Of a stretch of DNA of 9,329 nt, positions 6,082 to 9,329 are shown piece after piece. Location of the stretch: NCBI GenBank assembly GCA_028689195.1, contig JAQTWR010000082.1, positions 1-9,329 on the forward strand, written 5' to 3'. The notes under the pieces are model-generated. The model did not search any database. It saw nothing but the letters and a program-made list of their open reading frames with translations, and had not been told where the DNA came from. The stretch's first letter is position 1. Each line of letters begins with the position of its first letter. The stretch is from Anaerolineales bacterium (GTDB lineage Bacteria; Chloroflexota; Anaerolineae; Anaerolineales; Villigracilaceae). Both the position numbers and the translations under genes were made by a program.

Positions 6082-6939
6082 TTATGTGAAAAGCGGTTCC
6101 ATTTTGAGTCGCTCGGTCATCTCTTTCATTTGCTCGTCTGTTGGGCGGGTTGTGAAACGATGTGCGGCTTCGAGCGTGCGCGGCAGGATGTTAATATCGC
6201 CTGCGGTGTTGAGGAAGACTTGCGGATTTCCAAAAATCCAGTGCAAGGCAAGGTCAATATCGGCTTGATTTTCAAGCGGACGATACCACGTCGTCCGATT
6301 CTGTTGAACGTCATTCCATGGCGAGCGCGTTATGCCTTTGATGGTTTGCGCGGCGATGTTGCGTTCTTTACAGACAGCCAATACCTTGTTGAAATTTTCC
6401 GCGTAGCGCGGGTTTTGCATCATCACATAATTGTAGGGCAAAAGCACGGCGTCGAAATCAAATTGCGCGAGGGAGCGTAAATGGAATTCAGGCACGGGTA
6501 CGCCATGACCCGTAACGCCGATGAATCGCGCCAGCCCTTCGTCGCGCGCTTGAACTACCGCCTCGATCACGCCGCCCGCGCCAAACGCGGTCGTCCAATC
6601 GGGTTCTTCGTGCAGCGCATGGATTTGGATCATATCCACTTGCGCGATATGCAGCAGATCCAGCGAGCGGCGGATTTGATCGTACGCGGCTTGTTTCGCG
6701 CGTTGATCGGTTTTTGTGGCGAGGAAAAACGGTTTGCCGTGCCGCCGAATCCAATCGCCGAGCAATTGTTCGGATTTCCCATAACTTGCGGCGGTATCCA
6801 CATGGTTGATTCCGTTTTGCAGAATCAGATCCATTGTGGCGTCTACGTCTTTTTGCGGCGTTTCCCAGAATGCCGCCGCGCCGAAGATGGCGCGCGTGCT
6901 TTCGTGACCTGTGCGTCCAAAAGGAAGGGTGGGGATCAT
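6082..6939 (-). CDS. Aldo/keto reductase
   Basis: A single-domain TIM-barrel NAD(P)H oxidoreductase for aldehydes and ketones. From the ATG at 6939 it has 285 residues. The catalytic tetrad is visible: D48 and Y53 in [17 protein letters not shown]76 in LATKTD, and H107 in MIQIHALH. The start is supported by GGAG with 8-nt spacing and by the conserved opening PTLPFGRTG; the open frame further upstream overlaps the VF530 gene and is not needed. No C-terminal ferredoxin-type Cys motif is present, unlike some larger bacterial relatives. Its ATG overlaps the TGA of the VF530-family gene (ATGA, 6936-6939), so the two are probably translated in a coupled way. The physiological substrate is unknown. 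Confidence 0.92.
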   Translation of the reverse strand: MIPTLPFGRTGHESTRAIFGAAAFWETPQKDVDATMDLILQNGINHVDTAASYGKSEQLLGDWIRRHGKPFFLATKTDQRAKQAAYDQIRRSLDLLHIAQVDMIQIHALHEEPDWTTAFGAGGVIEAVVQARDEGLARFIGVTGHGVPVPEFHLRSLAQFDFDAVLLPYNYVMMQNPRYAENFNKVLAVCKERNIAAQTIKGITRSPWNDVQQNRTTWYRPLENQADIDLALHWIFGNPQVFLNTAGDINILPRTLEAAHRFTTRPTDEQMKEMTERLKMEPLFT

Positions 6940-7160
6940 GTCGTTCTCTCCGTTGCCAAATATAGTTCTTCGACTTTTTTTCTTGCCCAGGGGGTTCTTC
7001 TTAAAAACTTCAAACTGGATTTGATGCTGGGGTCGTTGCGAAAACATTGGATGGGGATGCGCGCGCCGAGTTTGTCCCAGCCGTATTGTTCTACGAGGCG
7101 GGTGAGAATCATTTCAAGCGTGACGCCGTGCAAGGGGTCTTTGGTGTGTGAGTTTGTCAT
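6936..7160 (-). CDS. VF530 family (DUF2132) small DNA-binding protein
   Basis: The 74-residue protein matches the VF530/DUF2132 family along its whole length: [19 protein letters not shown] (7-25), [26 protein letters not shown] (35-54) and [13 protein letters not shown]. The family is named after a Vibrio fischeri protein of known structure and is described as DNA-binding; its cellular role is poorly known. No Shine-Dalgarno is clear before the ATG. It starts 30 nt after the stop of the pRiA4b-like gene and its stop overlaps the start of the aldo/keto reductase gene, so the three probably share a transcript. Confidence 0.93.
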   Translation of the reverse strand: MTNSHTKDPLHGVTLEMILTRLVEQYGWDKLGARIPIQCFRNDPSIKSSLKFLRRTPWARKKVEELYLATERTT

Positions 7161-7190
7161 AATAGGGTTTGGATTGTTCGTAGTTTTGTC

Positions 7191-7880
7191 TCAATATGGC
7201 GGTTCAGCGGGACCTTCATAACCGCACATTCCCATTCGTGGGGAATTGAACAGCAGAACAGGTTCACCGTATTCAGTGTGCGGATGTTCTTCGGCGTGCT
7301 CTTCGCACAAGAATGGATTGTCGTCCATATCCCCTTCGATGAGACATTTCATGCAAAGATAAACCGCAGGCTTGCCGCATACCTGACAGGCTCTTTCAGG
7401 CATATTGTTGCGGGACATCAACGCGATGGGGTGTTTCATTGTAGCCTTCCCTTTTCGTGAGCCGACAACATGAATCTCGGTCTCGGAGGTTGTTCCAAAA
7501 TCGTAAAGATGAATCATGTCAGATTCTCTGGCGAAGATGTCGTCTGCTTTGCGCGCCTTGCCGACTTCATGTCCGCCCCAACTGCCGACAGTAAATTGAC
7601 TTAAATGTCCGCAACATTCCAGCCAAATGGCGCGCAGGTAAGCGTCCAGTTTTTCAAGCGTGGCTGCCCCGCGCATTTCAAGATCAAGCCAGAAATCTTT
7701 TACGTAGGCGTCCTGCACGCGGATATGCCATAATGTTTCTTCGGGCTGATGTCCTGCTTCGGCAATTTGAATTACCTCTGCGCGCTTCTCGCATTTTTCA
7801 AGATGACGGGGCATTCCGTTTTTAGCGGTTTCCTCCCCGCAGTATTGGCATTTTCCGCGTGATTGTGGTTTTCGTGCCAT
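7191..7880 (-). CDS. pRiA4b ORF-3-like protein with N- and C-terminal zinc-binding modules
   Basis: The central part (about 50-160) resembles the plasmid pRiA4b ORF-3-like family, with WHIRVQDAYVKDFWLDLEM, TLEKLDAYLRAIWLECCGHLSQF and a later YDFG segment; the family's function is unknown and it is often found near mobile elements. The N-terminus has a C2HC-type finger, C11-x2-C14-x11-H26-x3-C30. The C-terminus carries a second zinc module: C165-x2-C168, C176-x2-C179, C192-x2-H195 and H199/H201, resembling a B-box or zinc-ribbon layout. The 229-residue start at ATG 7880 has GGAG five nt upstream. A vestigial HsdS tail ends 9 nt before this ATG. The combination suggests nucleic-acid or protein binding (inference). 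Confidence 0.75.
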   Translation of the reverse strand: MARKPQSRGKCQYCGEETAKNGMPRHLEKCEKRAEVIQIAEAGHQPEETLWHIRVQDAYVKDFWLDLEMRGAATLEKLDAYLRAIWLECCGHLSQFTVGSWGGHEVGKARKADDIFARESDMIHLYDFGTTSETEIHVVGSRKGKATMKHPIALMSRNNMPERACQVCGKPAVYLCMKCLIEGDMDDNPFLCEEHAEEHPHTEYGEPVLLFNSPRMGMCGYEGPAEPPY

Positions 7881-7888
7881 GTTCTCTC

Positions 7889-8048
7889 CTATTTTCCAAA
7901 ACTCTCCGCCAACAGACTCTCGAACAACCCCTCCACCTGCCGCGCGGACTCGCGAGGCTCAAACGCCGAGATCCTCCCCCGTAGGGACTCGATGTCTCGA
8001 TAAACTCGACACGACGCCCGCAAACTTTTCTTGCAGGTCGCTAGCCAT
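7889..8048 (-). pseudogene. hsdS: Vestigial C-terminal tail of a type I restriction specificity subunit (HsdS), frameshifted
   Basis: On the minus strand one frame reads ASDLQEKFAGVV (from about 8045) and another, shifted by one, reads IESLRGRISAFEP then ESARQVEGLFESLLAESFGK to a TAG at 7889-7891. Joined, these resemble the conserved C-terminal coiled coil and end of HsdS proteins (LQxKFAxxV...ESLR...ARQxExLFxSLL). The frame change falls within a stretch holding three CTCGA words on the plus strand (7988, 7996 and 8005). No target-recognition domain, hsdM or hsdR is nearby. The first frame also opens an ATG at 8048 that overlaps the stop of the nuclease-like gene, but it ends after 29 codons. 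Confidence 0.65.
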
Positions 8049-8496
8049 CTTTCCACTCCAGCAAATCAAAAGCGTTTTCATATTTCTGAAATTTCGGTCG
8101 GGGTTTTACTTCACTCTTGTTCGTATTGGTAAATACAATTCTTAGTTTGCCTTTGTTTTCACCTGATTTCACATGATTGGCTTCTTTTACCACCTCAAGT
8201 GACGGAACGATCCAGTAGGTGTTTGCTTGTTCTGAATAAAAAATGTAGTAGAAGTTTTCTCGCGGCTGGCGAATTGTCATTGCAGAAAAGGTGCCTGGAT
8301 GCTTGGCATTCTCTGACCTTGCCTTAATTTGAATATCCAAATATCTTAGTTTTCTATTTTTCTCTTGACGAATAATGCAATCAATCTGCTGGTCATCTAC
8401 AAGAGTCATGTACACATCATGCCCACGCCGTAATAACTCAGCAACGGCAATGTATTCCTGTCTTTTTCCAAATGAAGCAGATGAACGATACGCCAT
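8041..8496 (-). CDS. Small PD-(D/E)XK nuclease-like protein
   Basis: The 151-residue protein has the layout of a minimal PD-(D/E)XK fold: an N-terminal helix with E14 and E20 (RQEYIAVAELLRRG), then D39 in QQIDCIIR, then QIK at 56-58 in YLDIQIKAR, where the (D/E)xK element has Gln as in many resolvase-like and DUF4365-like members. The remainder has an FYYIFYSEQANTYWIVPS strand pair. Such proteins act as nucleases in restriction, repair or mobile-element contexts, but activity is not proved here. GGAGG lies 12 nt before the ATG at 8496, further than usual, and belongs to the preceding vestigial tail. A TATAAT box at 8576-8581 (minus) may start its transcript. It is not a recognised part of any known complete system in this window. 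Confidence 0.65.
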   Translation of the reverse strand: MAYRSSASFGKRQEYIAVAELLRRGHDVYMTLVDDQQIDCIIRQEKNRKLRYLDIQIKARSENAKHPGTFSAMTIRQPRENFYYIFYSEQANTYWIVPSLEVVKEANHVKSGENKGKLRIVFTNTNKSEVKPRPKFQKYENAFDLLEWKDG

Positions 8497-8504
8497 AATA
8501 GTTA

Positions 8505-8573
8505 CTATCCTCCAAAATTCTCACTCAACAATGACTTAAACAACCTCTCCCGCCTCGGGGATTTGAGTTGCTT
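8505..8573 (-). pseudogene. Second vestigial HsdS-like tail upstream of the nuclease-like gene
   Basis: A 22-codon minus-strand frame, bounded upstream by TAG (8574-8576) and ending at TAG (8505-8507), reads ...RRERLFKSLLSENFGG. It aligns with the end of the tail at 7889-8048 (VEGLFESLLAESFGK) in protein and in DNA (GGTTGTT ... TTTTGGA..ATAG). No start codon or further HsdS sequence is present upstream. It is most simply the last 20 residues of another lost HsdS gene, or a second copy of the same end. Confidence 0.5.
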
Positions 8574-8575
8574 CT

Positions 8576-8604
8576 ATTATACGTTCAAATTTTGAAGATT
8601 GGAA
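8576..8604 (-). promoter_or_regulatory. Possible promoter of the nuclease-like gene with palindrome in its spacer
   Basis: TATAAT on the minus strand (8581-8576) is a perfect -10 box; the -35 region (TTCCAA, 8599-8604) is weak. A 13-bp inverted repeat, TTCAAATTTTGAA (8584-8596), fills the spacer and could hold a repressor. The leader would run through the vestigial tail to the ATG at 8496. Confidence 0.45.
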
Positions 8605-8733
8605 AATATCCGCAAAAACAAGAATCAATCTCCCCTTGGGAAAGGCGCGGCGCGGGTTGTGTAGGAAAATATCGAAGGGCGCAAAATATTTGTTGGTTTC
8701 GGAAATCTTCGGTTGTGTTAAGTCCCGCGCAGT

Positions 8734-8770
8734 TGATATAATCTAAAAATAAACTCATTACAAACGGAGG
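8734..8770 (+). promoter_or_regulatory. Extended -10 promoter and RBS of the aldehyde:ferredoxin oxidoreductase gene
   Basis: TGATATAAT (8734-8742) is a perfect -10 with an extended TGn element; the -35 is poor (TTGTGT at 8713-8718). GGAGG (8766-8770) lies five nt before the ATG at 8776. The rest of the 279-bp gap up to the nuclease-like start holds only the vestigial tail, the palindrome and a 12-bp fragment of the intergenic repeat. Confidence 0.65.
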
Positions 8771-8775
8771 AACTC

Positions 8776-9329
8776 ATGCCCTACGGTTATAACGGCAAGG
8801 TCTTGCACGTGGATTTGTCAAAAGGTTCGTTGACGGTGGAAGAGCCGAACGAGGCTTTTTACCGCAAGTATCTGGGCGGCTCGGCGATGGGGACGTATTA
8901 TGTTTTGCGCGATATGCCCAAAGGCGCGGATGCGCTCAGCCCCGAAAATGTGCTGACGCTGTTCGCGGGCGTGGCAACCGGCGCGCCGATTAGCGGTCAG
9001 AGCCGTTTGAATGCGAACGCGAAGTCGCCGATCAGCGGCGGGATTGGCGATTCGCAAAGCGGCGGATTTTTCCCCGCCGAGTTGAAGTTCGCGGGCTTTG
9101 ACGGTATTGTGATTAAGGGGAAATCTGCGAAATCCGTTTATCTTTCCATTGTTGATGGCAAACCCGAACTGCGCGACGCGGCGCATTTGATGGGCAAACT
9201 TAGCGGCGAAGTGGATGATATTCTGCACGCGGAAGTTGACAAGAAAGCCGAGATTTTGCAGCACGGCATCGGCGCGGAAAACGGCGTGTTGTTCTCGTCG
9301 CTGGTCAGCATGTCTAATCGTCACAACGG
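8776..9329 (+). CDS. Tungsten-containing aldehyde:ferredoxin oxidoreductase family protein, N-terminal part
   Basis: AOR-family enzymes oxidise aldehydes to acids (or do related low-potential chemistry) with a tungsten bis-pterin and a [4Fe-4S] cluster, passing electrons to ferredoxin. The window holds 184 codons of about 600. The opening GYNGKVLHVDLSKGSLTVEE (4-23) is the standard first strand pair. The pterin-binding region follows: YLGGSAMGTYY (32-42), SGQSRLNANAKSPISGG (73-89), and GDSQSGGFFPAELKFAGFDG (91-110) leading to IVIKGKS. In many members the first motif is GGRG; here the Arg is Ser36. The cluster-binding cysteines would be further downstream, outside the window. The gene is well expressed by appearance: strong SD and extended -10. 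Subfamily and substrate cannot be set from this part. Confidence 0.92.
   Translation, partial: MPYGYNGKVLHVDLSKGSLTVEEPNEAFYRKYLGGSAMGTYYVLRDMPKGADALSPENVLTLFAGVATGAPISGQSRLNANAKSPISGGIGDSQSGGFFPAELKFAGFDGIVIKGKSAKSVYLSIVDGKPELRDAAHLMGKLSGEVDDILHAEVDKKAEILQHGIGAENGVLFSSLVSMSNRHN

Noticed and set aside
6481..7221. Plus-strand 246-codon open frame over the aldo/keto reductase and VF530 genes
   Set aside because: It is antisense to two clearly conserved genes and has no recognisable domain or good start.
7981..8015. CRISPR-like or tandem array from the repeated CTCGA words
   Set aside because: Only three 5-bp words with unequal 8- and 9-bp spacing, too short for an array.
7191..8573. Complete restriction-modification or other defence system
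   Set aside because: There is no methylase, translocase or intact specificity subunit; only tails of HsdS and a small nuclease-like gene are seen.
8818..9324. Minus-strand 168-codon open frame at the right edge
   Set aside because: Antisense to the AOR-family gene, whose conserved motifs are clear.

Overview
The window looks like a chromosomal segment of an anaerobic or facultative member of the Chloroflexota (Anaerolineae-like). This rests on inference: moderate GC with many GCGCG-type words, a tungsten aldehyde:ferredoxin oxidoreductase, a GltD-like flavoprotein with [4Fe-4S] motifs, an orphan CO-dehydrogenase-type FAD subunit, and several genes with a -10 box only 6-7 nt before the ATG (leaderless starts). 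No rRNA, tRNA, CRISPR array or intact transposase was seen.

Layout. Positions 1-1102 (-) hold the N-terminal 367 residues of a GltD-like NAD(P)H oxidoreductase, running off the left edge. Then come arfB, the ribosome-rescue peptidyl-tRNA hydrolase (1244-1642, -), and a 78-bp imperfect inverted-repeat element (1646-1723) that also supplies arfB's ribosome binding site. A two-gene minus-strand operon follows: a PaaI-type thioesterase (2485-2961), then a molybdopterin-dehydrogenase FAD subunit (1727-2464). Twenty-one bp away, divergently, starts a D-2-hydroxyacid dehydrogenase of the glyoxylate/hydroxypyruvate reductase type (2983-3960, +). The gap carries overlapping -10 boxes in both directions.

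Next on the plus strand are an Lrp/AsnC regulator (4032-4499), a 293-bp region with several inverted repeats, a possible 11-residue Lys/Arg-rich leader peptide overlapping a possible 39-residue small protein, and a saccharopine dehydrogenase family enzyme (4793-5998) closed by a strong intrinsic terminator. The Lrp-like regulator probably controls itself and the saccharopine dehydrogenase-like gene, because a 10-bp motif is shared between their upstream regions.

Positions 6082-8496 are on the minus strand: an aldo/keto reductase, a VF530-family small DNA-binding protein coupled to it by an ATGA overlap, a pRiA4b ORF-3-like protein with two extra zinc-binding modules, and a small PD-(D/E)XK nuclease-like protein. 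Immediately upstream of each of the last two genes sits a vestige of the C-terminal tail of a type I restriction specificity subunit (HsdS). This suggests an eroded restriction/accessory locus where tails were left and unrelated genes now sit. At the right edge an aldehyde:ferredoxin oxidoreductase starts (8776, +) and leaves the window.

I do not see a complete new system. The best candidates for a second look are the repeated HsdS tails with their adjoining genes, the bidirectional leaderless promoter, and the leader-peptide/small-ORF arrangement before the saccharopine dehydrogenase-like gene.
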